A stretch of 64,000 nucleotides of DNA from Clostridia bacterium. Its GTDB lineage: Bacteria > Bacillota > Clostridia > Oscillospirales > CAG-272. Positions 17,399 through 27,219 of the stretch are shown here, one piece after another. The stretch covers positions 46,571 through 110,570 of the forward strand of contig JAFTSU010000005.1 of assembly GCA_017467105.1 (NCBI GenBank), written 5' to 3'. Each line of letters begins with the position of its first letter. Within the stretch, counting starts at the first letter, position 1. The notes beneath the pieces were generated by a model. That model was not told the DNA's origin, did not search any database, and saw only the letters and a program-made list of their open reading frames with translations. Position numbers and translations under genes: made by a program.

Positions 17399-18160
17399 AT
17401 GAACGTAAAGGAATTGTACGCTAAATTCAACGAACGGATCCCCGATGATCTTCGCGAGAGCTGGGACAACGACGGCATAATGTGCTGTGCCGACGGCTCT
17501 CAGGACGTTGCGCGAGTGCTTGTAACTCTTGACGTAACCGAGGAGATCGTAGATTTTGCAATCAGCTCTCATTTTGATCTTATTGTGTCCCATCATCCCT
17601 TGATCTTCAAGCCTCTTTCCGCTGTGACGGAGGATAATCATATAGCCAGGAAGATCATCAAGCTTCTCGATAACGGGGTTTCCGTTTTCTCCTTCCATAC
17701 CCGTCTTGACAAGGTCACGGGGGGCGTAAACGACCAGCTGTGCGATATTCTGGGAATGTTTGATACCGTTCCGTTCGGTGACGGATTCCTTGGAAGAATA
17801 GGCAATATGGATGAAAAAATGGAGCTTGAGGATTTCGTTTATAAGCTTAAGCAGAGCATTGGCGCCGATATGATCAGATATTCAGACGCCTTCAACCCGG
17901 TCAGCCGGGTTGCCGTAGTAGGCGGCGACGGTAAGGGCTACGTCCGTGACGCTATCGCGGCAGGGGCGGATACCTTCGTCTCCGGCAGAATAGGCTACAA
18001 TATGATGGAGGAGGCAGCTGAGCTTGGCATTAATCTGATAGAGGCGGGCCACTACTATACCGAGCAGCCCGTAACCGATTTTCTCCGTGAGCTGCTCTGC
18101 GATTTCGACCCCAGCATATACGTAGAGATAGCATCGTCCAACGTTATAAGGACACTTTGA
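17399..18160 (+). CDS. Nif3-like dinuclear metal centre protein
   Basis: This belongs to the Nif3/YqfO family of hexameric dimetal proteins, some of which have GTP cyclohydrolase-like activity; the role is not settled. Metal ligands are visible in LIVSHHPLIF (near residue 63), HTRLDKVTGG (near 100) and EAGHYYTE (near 220). At 253 residues it is the short form without the PII-like insertion. A GGAG lies seven bases before ATG. The 235 bases between trmK and this gene show no gene or terminator. Confidence 0.93.
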   Translation: MNVKELYAKFNERIPDDLRESWDNDGIMCCADGSQDVARVLVTLDVTEEIVDFAISSHFDLIVSHHPLIFKPLSAVTEDNHIARKIIKLLDNGVSVFSFHTRLDKVTGGVNDQLCDILGMFDTVPFGDGFLGRIGNMDEKMELEDFVYKLKQSIGADMIRYSDAFNPVSRVAVVGGDGKGYVRDAIAAGADTFVSGRIGYNMMEEAAELGINLIEAGHYYTEQPVTDFLRELLCDFDPSIYVEIASSNVIRTL

Positions 18161-18358
18161 TTTTTTGTCCGTATGGGAGCTTTAAGCGAGCTTCTGCCTA
18201 TGCGTAAGACGCAGATATCTGTATACGGCTTTATCCGCGCAGGGTGGATCTGTAGCGTGTTTTCTGCGAAAAATTAACACGGGTATGGGGTAAATATACC
18301 AAAAGATGAGTTTTACGGCGTAGTACGCAGCCTATATATTTTGGGATAAGGAGGGAGT

Positions 18359-18946
18359 ATGAGAATTCTGAAAAACGTATTATATATGATGCTCCTTTGG
18401 CTTTTCGCATCCTTTCTTATGAATATTCCCCGATTTATTATAGGGGGAGTTTTATATCCGTCCCTTGAGGAGTGGTTTCCACGCGTCTTCGTAGAGATAA
18501 ATCCTATAAAGAACCCGGTTGAGTTTGCGCGCCACGAGCTTATTATGAATATGGTTTTCGCGCTTTTCGTTATTCTGATGATTTCCTATCTTTGTGTAAG
18601 ATTTGATAACGAGCGTATGGAGTATATGATTCGCAGGACGGAAGGAATGTATCTGTTGCCTGAGGGAGCAGCCGTTTACTATCCGAGGTACGTTGCAGCC
18701 GATCTGACGGTAGCTCTGGCAGTTCCTTTGCCTCAGCTAATAGGCTCTCTCTTTTTGCCCGAGAGGATACCGGATTTTTTAGCACCTATCGTGGATTTTG
18801 TGTTCGGCTTTACTTACGTATTTACTGATACCCTGGGGTACGTACTCGGGTATTTGGTAATCGTCCTCGCGATATTTTTATCAAGACTGTGTTTCGGCAT
18901 TACGTCCCTGTCTTCATGGCGCGGCGTATGGCTCTCCGAGATATGA
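18359..18946 (+). CDS. Unknown membrane protein
   Basis: The family is not recognised. The 195-residue protein has about four to five hydrophobic segments (about 5-35, 60-80, 108-130 and a long one at 140-180) and no enzymatic motif. AAGGAGGG lies five bases before the ATG. It lies 12 bases upstream of the next gene and the two are probably translated from one message, since only one terminator (19712) follows. Function cannot be inferred. Confidence 0.75.
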   Translation: MRILKNVLYMMLLWLFASFLMNIPRFIIGGVLYPSLEEWFPRVFVEINPIKNPVEFARHELIMNMVFALFVILMISYLCVRFDNERMEYMIRRTEGMYLLPEGAAVYYPRYVAADLTVALAVPLPQLIGSLFLPERIPDFLAPIVDFVFGFTYVFTDTLGYVLGYLVIVLAIFLSRLCFGITSLSSWRGVWLSEI

Positions 18947-18958
18947 TTGGAGGACTTT

Positions 18959-19615
18959 ATGACCAAGCTGCTTGAGCTTCTGTTTATATTTTACGCAATA
19001 TGGCTCGTGTGGAATACGGTAAGTCTCCTATTGAAGCGGCTTTTGCTTATCAAGAGACTCCGCTCCCTTACCGCAGAAACGAATGCCGTAGTGCGATTTT
19101 ACCGTCATCCGCTGATTAAATTCGGTAGACCGTCCACAAGTCCCGATCTCAGCGTCAAAGTTGGCAGTACCCTTTATCTTATTCGACTCTATAACGGTGG
19201 TGGGATCGATAAGGTAGTGCATTTCGCATCCGATCATTTCACGGTCCGTTTCTCCAGAATGAAGACCGCCACGTACGTAAGACGTGGCAGGGCGATGCTT
19301 ATCAGCGCCGCGTCTCGCGGCTTTGCCGTCGGTACTCGGGTCATACCGATTTGCCCTATGGACGTTTCTACTTTATCCGGTGAAAAGGGCGTTAAGGCGG
19401 TACCCGTGTGGATTTTTAACCCTGCGCCCGGAGAGGTGAGCCTTGTTACAGAGGAGAAGACTTCTATCAAGCTAGCCTTTACCGGTGACACCGTATACGG
19501 CGAGCAGATCTTCACAGCATCTACCTTTGCAGCCTATGCGGAGCGCGTATTCAGAGATGAGAAAAGGCAGGCGGAGGAGGCTGTCAGCTCCGACTTTGAC
19601 TATTCGTTCATATAA
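18959..19615 (+). CDS. Unknown protein with N-terminal membrane anchor
   Basis: This 218-residue protein has one N-terminal transmembrane helix (about residues 4-27), then a basic juxtamembrane stretch (KRLLLIKRLR) and a predicted beta-rich soluble domain. The ATG at 18959 is preferred because GGAGG lies five bases upstream; a TTG at 18947 would place the ribosome binding site inside the gene. No family is recognised. The pairing with the multi-pass protein upstream suggests a small membrane complex (inference). Confidence 0.72.
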   Translation: MTKLLELLFIFYAIWLVWNTVSLLLKRLLLIKRLRSLTAETNAVVRFYRHPLIKFGRPSTSPDLSVKVGSTLYLIRLYNGGGIDKVVHFASDHFTVRFSRMKTATYVRRGRAMLISAASRGFAVGTRVIPICPMDVSTLSGEKGVKAVPVWIFNPAPGEVSLVTEEKTSIKLAFTGDTVYGEQIFTASTFAAYAERVFRDEKRQAEEAVSSDFDYSFI

Positions 19616-19711
19616 AGCGGAATGGATGAATAGTACGTACGTTATATATTACCACGCATTTTAAACTACTTTTGATCTGATTATCGAAATATCCGATAAA
19701 ACTTAACGAAT

Positions 19712-19750
19712 AAAAGCGGCGGAACCTTTTTAGGCTCCGCCGCTTTTTCT
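19712..19750. terminator. Intrinsic terminator
   Basis: A 12-bp stem (AAAAGCGGCGGA 19712-19723 / TCCGCCGCTTTT 19736-19747) is followed by a T run. It lies between the membrane-protein pair and the convergent glycosidase gene. Confidence 0.9.
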
Positions 19751-19895
19751 AGTTGTTCTTCAATGCTGTGCACAAGTCTCATGCGGCAGTACTGCGCGCA
19801 AACCGTACACATCTATGCCTCTCGCTAACCTCTTATATGCGTTGTTAGTTAAATGCTGCTTTCTACTGAGACACGAAAGACGAAATTTGTAGATA

Positions 19896-21803
19896 TTACA
19901 GCTCCATACGTACGATTTCCACTCCTCTGGGTGGAATTCGTACAGTGAAGCTTGTGCCATTTAATTTGACACGGTACCCTACGTATTTCATTATTGCGGT
20001 GGCGCTTTTGATATTTTTTCGCATATTTACCGTGGCAAGTGTATATGTGTAGCTGTCGTTTGAAAGCACGGCATAAGCACTGCCGTCTGCTTCGGTAACA
20101 ACCGCTTTAACACCGGCATTTAAGCTTTTTGGAACAGCGAATGCCTCTGTCAGAAGCTCTGACAATTCTTCGAAGAACTCAGGGCACGTTCTCTTATACG
20201 AGAGCGACTCAGTCCATATTTCTCCGTGAGCGGTTTTTACTTTTCTTACAGTGCGATCGTATGCCGAAAGAGTGCCAAATGAGATATATTCATCAAAGTT
20301 GTATATTGCCACCGATGTGTATTTTCCTCTATATATAGCAGATGGCTTCTTGTTCAGCTCTACGTCCTCGCCAATTATCAAAAGAGGAAGGCTGACCCTT
20401 GAGAGAAGCTCGCGGTCCTCATTGCTGTATGCTTGAAGATCGGTTACAACAAGGCACTTAGCTTTCTTAAATTCAAGGGCAACATCTATATCCACCATAA
20501 CGCCAATACTCATGCCTGAAGCGCGGAGCTCACGCAGAAGCGCTGATCCGAAGTAGTGCTTCTTCGTGCAATATAGCTCTACCTCGCGCCTTGTTGCTTT
20601 CGGATTGCATATTGCGGCAAAGCCGTTTATAAATTGCGGTGTTGGCAATCTGTAGCTCTCCTGTACGCTGAGCCATTCCCAATCCGAGCGGGCAATGCCG
20701 TCGGAGAGACAGTATAAGGGTGAATCGGAGCATGCTTCAAAGCCTCCGTTACGGTACACGTAGCTGTTGTATCTTTGCACTATCGATCGGGATAGCTCCG
20801 TAGGACAGTGGCGAATTGCATCCCACTGCTCCATAGTATCGCTGATAGGGCAGAGGGATATCTGCCTTAACCCCTTTGTAACTAAGCGGATATTCTGCTG
20901 CATCAAGGTGTATTCGTAGGTGAAGCTATCTCGCTCTTCGTCGGTATGGATCACACCTGCTTCATCCTCGGGTGCCATAATAGCGCGTGAGGCTGAGTTT
21001 TCCTCGATCATCACTCCATAAGCTTGGTGTATACCACACCTGATGTAATCTATTCCGTAGCGATAAAGGGCCTCAAACGTGTCACGGGTCCAGGCATTGT
21101 TGAATATTATCGGCTTATCGATAGATCTGTATAGCTTATCGTAAAACTCAGCCCACCTGTCTGCTATGAACTGTATCCATTGGAATTTTTTGTTTTCAAG
21201 TATCCACCTTCGTCGCCTGACGTAAAAATCTTCTCCCTCATTCATAAGCGGCTGGGGTATAGCTTGCGGAAACTCTCTGCAAAACGATAACGAGAAATCT
21301 CCGTTTTCTATAGACAGTCTGTTAGAAGATAAACCGTCAGCGAGATGCAGACCGTCAAAATTGAACTCTGTAAGGATACGGCTTATGCGCTCAATAATCT
21401 CTTCTCCTACGAGTCTTCCGTCTTTTGCGCGCTTTATCACGTAAACAAGCCTCTCGGGCGTGCCAAGGGAATTGAAGCAGAGCATGGAAGGATCTGTGAT
21501 ATCCTTAGTCATATCAAATGAAGAAAAGAACACTTTAACTCCTCTTCGGTGCAGCTCGTCAATAAGGCCCCGCAGCTGCGTTCTCGTCCAGCTCTGACGC
21601 CGTCTCTCCTTGCTGTATTCGTGACCAAAGTAAGAGCAGGCTGTAACGGGCAGCTGTTCCCTGTCGCAAAAAAGAAAATCTATATGGGAAAAGAGCAGTG
21701 ACACACAGTCTGCTGATACACATCTGTCTAAAAATGCTCCTACACCGTAATCCGCCGCTTCGTTATCGAAGCCGATCAGCTCTATCCAATACCATCTGTC
21801 CAT
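19896..21803 (-). CDS. Putative TIM-barrel glycoside hydrolase
   Basis: This 635-residue cytoplasmic protein has an N-terminal TIM-barrel-like domain (WYWIELIGFD... GVKVFFSSFDMTKD... FNFDGLHLADGL), a middle domain resembling the class I amidotransferase-like fold of beta-galactosidase trimerisation domains (LRASGMSIGVMVDIDVALEF... CLVVTDLQAYS) and a C-terminal beta sandwich. This order is found in GH42-like and related putative glycosidases; the specific family is not certain and catalytic residues are not assigned. The start ATG 21803 has GGAGG six bases upstream; a longer frame to 21848 has none. It is transcribed alone. Confidence 0.7.
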   Translation of the reverse strand: MDRWYWIELIGFDNEAADYGVGAFLDRCVSADCVSLLFSHIDFLFCDREQLPVTACSYFGHEYSKERRRQSWTRTQLRGLIDELHRRGVKVFFSSFDMTKDITDPSMLCFNSLGTPERLVYVIKRAKDGRLVGEEIIERISRILTEFNFDGLHLADGLSSNRLSIENGDFSLSFCREFPQAIPQPLMNEGEDFYVRRRRWILENKKFQWIQFIADRWAEFYDKLYRSIDKPIIFNNAWTRDTFEALYRYGIDYIRCGIHQAYGVMIEENSASRAIMAPEDEAGVIHTDEERDSFTYEYTLMQQNIRLVTKGLRQISLCPISDTMEQWDAIRHCPTELSRSIVQRYNSYVYRNGGFEACSDSPLYCLSDGIARSDWEWLSVQESYRLPTPQFINGFAAICNPKATRREVELYCTKKHYFGSALLRELRASGMSIGVMVDIDVALEFKKAKCLVVTDLQAYSNEDRELLSRVSLPLLIIGEDVELNKKPSAIYRGKYTSVAIYNFDEYISFGTLSAYDRTVRKVKTAHGEIWTESLSYKRTCPEFFEELSELLTEAFAVPKSLNAGVKAVVTEADGSAYAVLSNDSYTYTLATVNMRKNIKSATAIMKYVGYRVKLNGTSFTVRIPPRGVEIVRMEL

Positions 21804-21830
21804 ATTTGCCTCCAACATATTTCTAATGTG

Positions 21831-21859
21831 AGTATACCAAGCAGCCACTCGAAAGTCAA
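21831..21859 (-). promoter_or_regulatory. Sigma-A promoter for the 19896-21803 gene
   Basis: On the - strand, TTGACT (21859-21854) and TATACT (21836-21831) are separated by 17 bases, 28 bases before the start codon. Confidence 0.75.
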
Positions 21860-21906
21860 TAAGCTTTTTGCAAAAAATGATATAGAAATTGGGAATTCAT
21901 ATAAAC

Positions 21907-21961
21907 AACCCCCGGAGATGTATATTAAGCCGTTCGCTTTCCTTACTCTTTTCCGGGGGTT
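21907..21961 (-). terminator. Inverted repeat, probable terminator of valS-LRR-HAD operon
   Basis: A 10-bp perfect repeat (AACCCCCGGA 21907-21916 / TCCGGGGGTT 21952-21961) with a 35-base loop is followed on the - strand by a short T-containing run. It lies 56 bases beyond the HAD stop. Confidence 0.55.
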
Positions 21962-22016
21962 ATAACGTTTTATTGGTTTGGTAAATTACTGCTTTGCGGT
22001 CTGCAAGCGTATTTTG

Positions 22017-22676
22017 TCAGATCCCGAGAAGCTCTCGCAGCTCCTCTACGCTCTCAAGGTAAAAGTCGCAGTTTTTGCGCATAAAGTCCTCGATCTCGGG
22101 TACTCTGTACGCCCATCCTGCCGCCGCAAAGTCAACTCCTGCGCCTCGCGCCATATCGTAGCCGGGCTTCAGGTCGTCGACCACAAGCACCTCGGAGGGA
22201 GAGAGCTTGTACCTCTCCATAAGCTCCAGCACCGTAGCGGGTGAGGGCTTGCGATTTTCCTTTGGAATATCCCAGCCGTATATTACGTCAGGGTCGGGAA
22301 GGGAGTTAGCTTTATAGTCTCTCACGATATATTCCGTCAAGGAGTGGGAGTCAACGGCGACTATTCCGCCCCGACTCTTGAAATCGGTGATTATTTCACC
22401 TATTCCGGAGTAAGCGTTTGGCACGTGATTTTTAACAAAATCCCGCCAGAACTCCTCCTCCTTTTTTAATTCCTCCTCGTCCATACCTATCTCATCCATA
22501 AAGAGTGAGACGATACCCGGGTGAAAATTCTTGACTATATAGCTTTCAAAGTCGTAGTCCGAAGCCTTATCGGGATAATATATCCGCAGATACTCTATAA
22601 AGCTCGGAAAGTGTATAGATTCGGAGCTGTCCACCACGGTATCGTCGTGATCCAGCACCAGACATTTGTATTTCAA
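22017..22676 (-). CDS. HAD-superfamily hydrolase
   Basis: This is a HAD phosphatase with motif I VLDHDDTVVDS, a helical cap, motif II AVDSHS, and motif IV VVDDLKPGYDMA. The second Asp of motif I is followed by Asp-Thr rather than Gly-Thr. The start is TTG at 22676 because TAGGAGG lies eight bases upstream, immediately after the LRR gene stop (11-base gap); a longer frame to 22781 would overlap that gene. The product has 219 residues. Substrate unknown. It is the last gene of the valS operon. Confidence 0.85.
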   Translation of the reverse strand: MKYKCLVLDHDDTVVDSSESIHFPSFIEYLRIYYPDKASDYDFESYIVKNFHPGIVSLFMDEIGMDEEELKKEEEFWRDFVKNHVPNAYSGIGEIITDFKSRGGIVAVDSHSLTEYIVRDYKANSLPDPDVIYGWDIPKENRKPSPATVLELMERYKLSPSEVLVVDDLKPGYDMARGAGVDFAAAGWAYRVPEIEDFMRKNCDFYLESVEELRELLGI

Positions 22677-22687
22677 CTCTGAGCCTC

Positions 22688-23578
22688 CTAGCTTAAATTC
22701 ATAAACGAGATTCTGGGAACGGAAACGGTTGTGTCCGATCTCTCCACTGTCAGAGTCTTGCCGCGCATTATCATTTCCCACCCCTCACGGCTTCCGCCGA
22801 AGGAAATATCGGTGAGGGAGTCGCAACCGCCGAATACCTCGCCGTCCTCTATCTCGCGCATCTCCTTTGGGATAGCGATCCGCTTAAGTCCCTTGCAGTC
22901 GGCAAAGGCGTCAAAGCCGATTACATTCGTGCCGATGGGCAGTATTATCGAGTCAAGTGATGAGCATCCCTTGAAGGCTCTTCTGCCGATTTTGTAAAGC
23001 TTGGTTGGCATATCAACCTGTTTTAACGATCTGCAACCCTCAAACGTAGACTCGTCAATCAGTCCCATATTATTGGAAAGCTTAACCGATTCCAGCGAGA
23101 AGCAGCCCGCGAAGGCATTGAATTCGATCAGCACGCAGCTGTCGGGAACGGTCACGCAACCAAGGTTGAAGCAATAGGAAAACGCCGATGCTCCTATGGT
23201 CAGTATCGACTCGGAAAGTCTTACTGACGAGAGGCTTGCGCAGCCCTCAAAGCAACCCTCACCTATTCTTTTGCAGCTGTCCGGAATATATATTTCCTTA
23301 AGGGACGGGCAGGACGAAAACGCCTCGTCACCTATCTCCAGAACACCCAAGGGAATGGTCACCTTCTCCAGAGCCTCGCAGCCGGCAAAGGCGCAGGCGG
23401 ATATCTTTCTCAGCGATCTTGGCAGAGTTATACGCTTAAGATTTTTAAAGTCTCGGAAGGCGTTCTCGGCGATCTCGACGATCCCCTCGTCAACCGTTAT
23501 ATTTTCGTTTTCGGGAGAGTCACTGTAGCTTCCTTGAAATACTACAGTGATCTCACCGTCCATTTTAGCGCCTGTCAT
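22688..23578 (-). CDS. BspA-type leucine-rich repeat protein
   Basis: The 296 residues consist almost entirely of LRR_5/BspA repeats of about 23 residues (for example LEKVTIPLGVLEIGDEAFSS, LKEIYIPDSCKRIGEGCFEG), about nine copies. BspA-type repeats normally occur in surface or secreted proteins, but no signal peptide or anchor is present, so it is probably cytoplasmic. It begins three bases after the valS stop and has only a weak ribosome binding site (AAGAAG), so it depends on valS translation. Function unknown; protein binding is likely from the fold. Confidence 0.85.
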   Translation of the reverse strand: MTGAKMDGEITVVFQGSYSDSPENENITVDEGIVEIAENAFRDFKNLKRITLPRSLRKISACAFAGCEALEKVTIPLGVLEIGDEAFSSCPSLKEIYIPDSCKRIGEGCFEGCASLSSVRLSESILTIGASAFSYCFNLGCVTVPDSCVLIEFNAFAGCFSLESVKLSNNMGLIDESTFEGCRSLKQVDMPTKLYKIGRRAFKGCSSLDSIILPIGTNVIGFDAFADCKGLKRIAIPKEMREIEDGEVFGGCDSLTDISFGGSREGWEMIMRGKTLTVERSDTTVSVPRISFMNLS

Positions 23579-23581
23579 ATC

Positions 23582-26212
23582 TTAACTGAGCTTCTTAAGG
23601 CTCGCGGCGAGAGCCTCTCTGACCTCAAGGTACTTCGCCAGCTTTGCACGCTCACCCTCGATTACCTGCGCGGGAGCCTTGGAAACGAATCCCTCGTTAG
23701 AGAGCTTCTTCTCGATTCTCTCGATCTCGCCGTCATTCTTCTTCTGCTCGGCAAGGAGTCTTGCCTTCTCCTTCTCAAAGTCTATGACCTCGGAGAGAGG
23801 AATGTAGAGTGATCCGGCGTCTGTAGCAATGGAAACCGCGTCGTCCGCGTCATAGCTGTCGGTAAGTATAACCTCGGACGCTCCGGCAAGCTTAAGGAGT
23901 ATCTTTGAGGCGCGGTTGAAGGTGTCCTCGTATTTAGTTACAACGTACAGCTTTGCCTTCTTTGAGGGGGGAACGTTCATCTCCGCTCTGCGCGCTCTGA
24001 TAGCGGTAATAGCGGTGATTATTCTCTCCACGTCCTCCTCCTCAGCCTTGAATACGAGTGAGTCGGAGTAGGTGGGATATGCGGATATCATAATAGACTC
24101 GTCCGTGTGGGGAAGCGCCTGATAGATCTCCTCTGTAATGAAGGGCATATAAGGATGAAGCAGCTTCAGTATGCCGCTCAGAACGTATACGAGAACGCGC
24201 TTTGCGGTGAGAGAGGCGGCACCCGTGTCGAATATTCTGCTCTTTGCCATCTCTATATACCAGTCGCAGAAGGTATCCCAGGTGAATGAATATATCTCGG
24301 AGAGAGCTACGCCTACCTCATAGGAAGCGATATTATCATTAACGGTCTTGGCAAGGGCGTTGAAGCGGGAAAGCACCCACTTGTCCTCGATAGTCATATC
24401 CTTCTCGTCGGGGAGACCAAGTAGCTCGGAGTCATCCCCATCAAGATTCATCAGAACGAATCTTGATGCATTCCACAGCTTGTTAGCGAAGTTTCTCGCC
24501 GCCTCGATCTTCTCGTCGGAGAATCTCATATCGTTGCCGGGAGCGTTACCCGTTGCCAGAGCAAATCTCAGCGCATCCGCACCGTATTCCTCAATAACCT
24601 TGAGAGGATCTATGCCGTTTCCGAGAGACTTTGACATTTTTCTGCCCTGAGCGTCGCGGACGAGACCGTGAATAAATACCTTGGAGAAGGGCTTCTCGTT
24701 CATATGCTCGAGACCCGAGAATATCATACGGGATACCCAGAAGGTAATAATATCGTAGCCGGTTACGAGAGTGTCGGTGGGATAGTATCTCTCAAGATCG
24801 GCGGTTTTATCGGGCCAGCCGAGAGTAGAGAAGGGCCAGAGGGCAGAGGAGAACCAGGTATCCAGAACGTCCTCCTCCTGTCGTACTGCGCCGCCGCACT
24901 TGGGGCATACCGTAATATCGGTCTTGGATACCTCCATGTGACCGCACTCATCGCAATAGAAGGCGGGAATCCTGTGTCCCCACCAAAGCTGACGGGAGAT
25001 ACACCAGTCTAATATATTGTTCATCCAGTTGAAGTAATTCTTGGAGAAGCGCTCGGGAACGAAGCCTATGGTTCCGTCCTCCACAGCCTCAATAGCAGGC
25101 TTTGCCAGAGGCTTCATCTTAACGAACCACTGATCGCTGGTGAGAGGCTCTACGGTAGTGGAGCATCTGTAGCAGGTTCCTACGTTGTGATCGTGAGGAA
25201 CGGTCTTAACGAGATAACCAAGCTCCTCAAGATCCTTAACCAGCGCCTTACGGCAGGTATATCTGTCCATACCCTCGTACTTGCCGGCGTAAGAATTCAT
25301 AGTAGCGTCGTCGTTCATTACCTTTATCTGCTCAAGATCGTGGCGCTGACCTACAAGGAAGTCGTTGGGGTCGTGAGCAGGTGTGATCTTAACGCAGCCC
25401 GTGCCGAAGCCGATCTCTACGTAATCGTCCGCGATAACCGGTATCTCTCTCTCCACGATCGGAAGGATAAGAGTCTTACCGATCAGGTGCTTTGTAGCCT
25501 CGTCCTCCGGGTTTACGGCAACTGCCGTGTCACCGAACATAGTCTCGGGTCGGGTTGTAGCGATCTCGACGAAGCCGTCCTCGCCCTTTATGGGATACTT
25601 GATATGCCAGAAGAAGCCGGGCTGATCCTTATACTCGACCTCCGCGTCGGAAAGAGCAGTCAGACATCTGGGGCACCAGTTAATAATTCTGTGACCTCTG
25701 TATATGAGTCCCTTGTTGTAGAGATTGACGAAAACCTCACGTACGGCTCTGGAGCAGCCCTCGTCCATAGTAAAGCGCTGGCGTGACCAGTCGCAAGACG
25801 CGCCAAGCTTCTTGAGCTGACCGGTGATGCGCGCCTCGTAAGAGTCCTTCCACGCCCATACTCTCTCAAGGAACTTATCTCTGCCGAGATCGTATCTTGT
25901 GAGTCCCTCGTCCACGCGGAGTCTCTCCTCAACCTTTATCTGCGTTGCGATACCTGCGTGGTCCGTACCCGGAACCCAGAGGGTAGAGTAGCCCTGCATC
26001 CTCTTGGTACGGATAAGTATATCCTGCAGAGTCTCGTCCAGCGCGTGACCCATATGCAGCTGACCCGTTACGTTTGGAGGCGGGATTACTATGGAGTAGG
26101 CAGGCTTCTTGGGATCGGGATCCGGAGCGAAGTAGTTCTTCTCGCACCAATCCGCGTAAATTCTGTCCTCGAATTCACGGGGAGCATAATTTTTAGCTAA
26201 TTCTTTTCTCAT
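23582..26212 (-). CDS. valS: Valyl-tRNA synthetase
   Basis: ValS charges tRNA-Val (class I). The HIGH-type motif is [15 protein letters not shown] (residues ~47-62), the editing domain contains [17 protein letters not shown], zinc ligands are seen in [23 protein letters not shown], and KMSKS lies in [14 protein letters not shown] (about 520). A C-terminal coiled coil ([20 protein letters not shown]) completes the 876 residues. AAAGGA precedes the ATG. Expression is controlled by the T-box leader upstream. Confidence 0.98.
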   Translation of the reverse strand: MRKELAKNYAPREFEDRIYADWCEKNYFAPDPDPKKPAYSIVIPPPNVTGQLHMGHALDETLQDILIRTKRMQGYSTLWVPGTDHAGIATQIKVEERLRVDEGLTRYDLGRDKFLERVWAWKDSYEARITGQLKKLGASCDWSRQRFTMDEGCSRAVREVFVNLYNKGLIYRGHRIINWCPRCLTALSDAEVEYKDQPGFFWHIKYPIKGEDGFVEIATTRPETMFGDTAVAVNPEDEATKHLIGKTLILPIVEREIPVIADDYVEIGFGTGCVKITPAHDPNDFLVGQRHDLEQIKVMNDDATMNSYAGKYEGMDRYTCRKALVKDLEELGYLVKTVPHDHNVGTCYRCSTTVEPLTSDQWFVKMKPLAKPAIEAVEDGTIGFVPERFSKNYFNWMNNILDWCISRQLWWGHRIPAFYCDECGHMEVSKTDITVCPKCGGAVRQEEDVLDTWFSSALWPFSTLGWPDKTADLERYYPTDTLVTGYDIITFWVSRMIFSGLEHMNEKPFSKVFIHGLVRDAQGRKMSKSLGNGIDPLKVIEEYGADALRFALATGNAPGNDMRFSDEKIEAARNFANKLWNASRFVLMNLDGDDSELLGLPDEKDMTIEDKWVLSRFNALAKTVNDNIASYEVGVALSEIYSFTWDTFCDWYIEMAKSRIFDTGAASLTAKRVLVYVLSGILKLLHPYMPFITEEIYQALPHTDESIMISAYPTYSDSLVFKAEEEDVERIITAITAIRARRAEMNVPPSKKAKLYVVTKYEDTFNRASKILLKLAGASEVILTDSYDADDAVSIATDAGSLYIPLSEVIDFEKEKARLLAEQKKNDGEIERIEKKLSNEGFVSKAPAQVIEGERAKLAKYLEVREALAASLKKLS

Positions 26213-26339
26213 TTTCTATATCCTTTCAGTTTATAATCCTTTCAACATAAGCTGATACCCGCGCGCCGCTTCTCTTGCGAGAGGGCAGTGAAAACGGGGA
26301 AGAGCGCAGAGGCGCTACGAAGCTCTGACTCTGCCTTTT

Positions 26340-26586
26340 CTACCATAAAAAACAAAAAAGCCCCAAAGCAGAAAAGCTGCCTTGGGGCGAATGATCGCGG
26401 TACCACCCAATTCAGAGAACAAGTCTCCCTCATTATCTCTTAACGCGAGCTACGTCGGGTTCTAATAGGCGAAGCCGTTCTTCCCGAATACTGCGGGGCT
26501 ACCTTCGCACACCGTGTCGCAGGGCTCGCACCGACCGCCCATTCTCTTGCCGACCCCGGAATGTTACTCCTCCCCGAGAGATTAAC
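26340..26586 (-). promoter_or_regulatory. T-box riboswitch of valS
   Basis: The leader RNA contains the conserved T-box GGGTGGTACCGCG (26409-26397), whose bulge pairs with the uncharged tRNA acceptor end. It is followed by a GC-rich terminator hairpin (GCCCCAAGGCAG... CTGCTTTGGGGC, 26388-26359) and a T run. Upstream is a long Stem I region with AGAGAA and GGTGCGAGCC blocks. Two GTA (Val) triplets fall in the Stem I 3' side (26502-26500 is one) and could be the specifier; the sequence alone does not decide. Low charged tRNA-Val would allow read-through into valS, the LRR gene and the HAD gene. Confidence 0.93.
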
Positions 26587-26592
26587 AAGGAT

Positions 26593-26621
26593 ATTTTAAC
26601 ACAAAAAAACCTCTTTGTCAA
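26593..26621 (-). promoter_or_regulatory. Sigma-A promoter of valS T-box leader
   Basis: On the - strand, TTGACA (26621-26616) and TAAAAT (26598-26593) are separated by 17 bases; transcription should start near 26586, at the T-box 5' end. Confidence 0.85.
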
Positions 26622-26781
26622 TCTATTTTCAAATACTTTGCAATACTTTACGAAAGTAGCCTTTCAGAAAATTTGCAAAAGCAGTAAAGAGCAGGACGTA
26701 ATATTCGAAATTCAATCGCATATCAGCCGCTGCTCCGCGACCCTGCGCTAACGTATTTATGTGGTATTTTAGGGAGAATTT

Positions 26782-27219
26782 TTACTCCGTCTCCCCGTTG
26801 ATCATATCCCGATAAAGCTCCGAATCTATGGAAATAACGTTGTCGAGTAGGATGAGCCTGCCCTCCACCGTCATACGCTTCCTCTGCCTGTCGACAGAGG
26901 TCAGCCTTCCGCTTACCGTACGATAGCTGCCGCCCGACTTTCGCTCATCGGGGAGGAAGTATTCAACGGTGATATACGGCTCTGCGTCCTCGATCACCAA
27001 AAGCAACTGCCACCAACGGAGTATATTCTCCCTCACCTCCTCGGCGATCAGCGCGCGCTCCTCCGTAAGCCTTGCCTCCTCGATTATAGCCTCGCCGTAT
27101 CCGGAGAGCGCCGCGAAGGGCGCAAACTGAGCGGCTCTCGCCTCCCTTGACATTCTGGGATGTCGCTCGGAGGTAGGAGTTGGCAGATACAAGATGTCTG
27201 AATAATCACGTTCCTTCAC
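26782..27219 (-). CDS. YolD-like protein
   Basis: This is a 145-residue protein with the motif PRMSREARAAQFAPFAALSGY typical of YolD-like proteins, which occur next to Y-family polymerases in Firmicutes. The C-terminal half is a small beta domain (SGRLTSVDRQRKRMTVEG) as in the family. The GTG start overlaps the polymerase stop (GTGA) and has GGAGG eight bases upstream, so it is coupled. A role as accessory to the translesion polymerase is inferred from this neighbourhood. Confidence 0.88.
   Translation of the reverse strand: MKERDYSDILYLPTPTSERHPRMSREARAAQFAPFAALSGYGEAIIEEARLTEERALIAEEVRENILRWWQLLLVIEDAEPYITVEYFLPDERKSGGSYRTVSGRLTSVDRQRKRMTVEGRLILLDNVISIDSELYRDMINGETE

Noticed and set aside
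26242-26433. 63-codon - strand frame upstream of valS
   Set aside because: Lies within the T-box leader and terminator; its reading is incidental.
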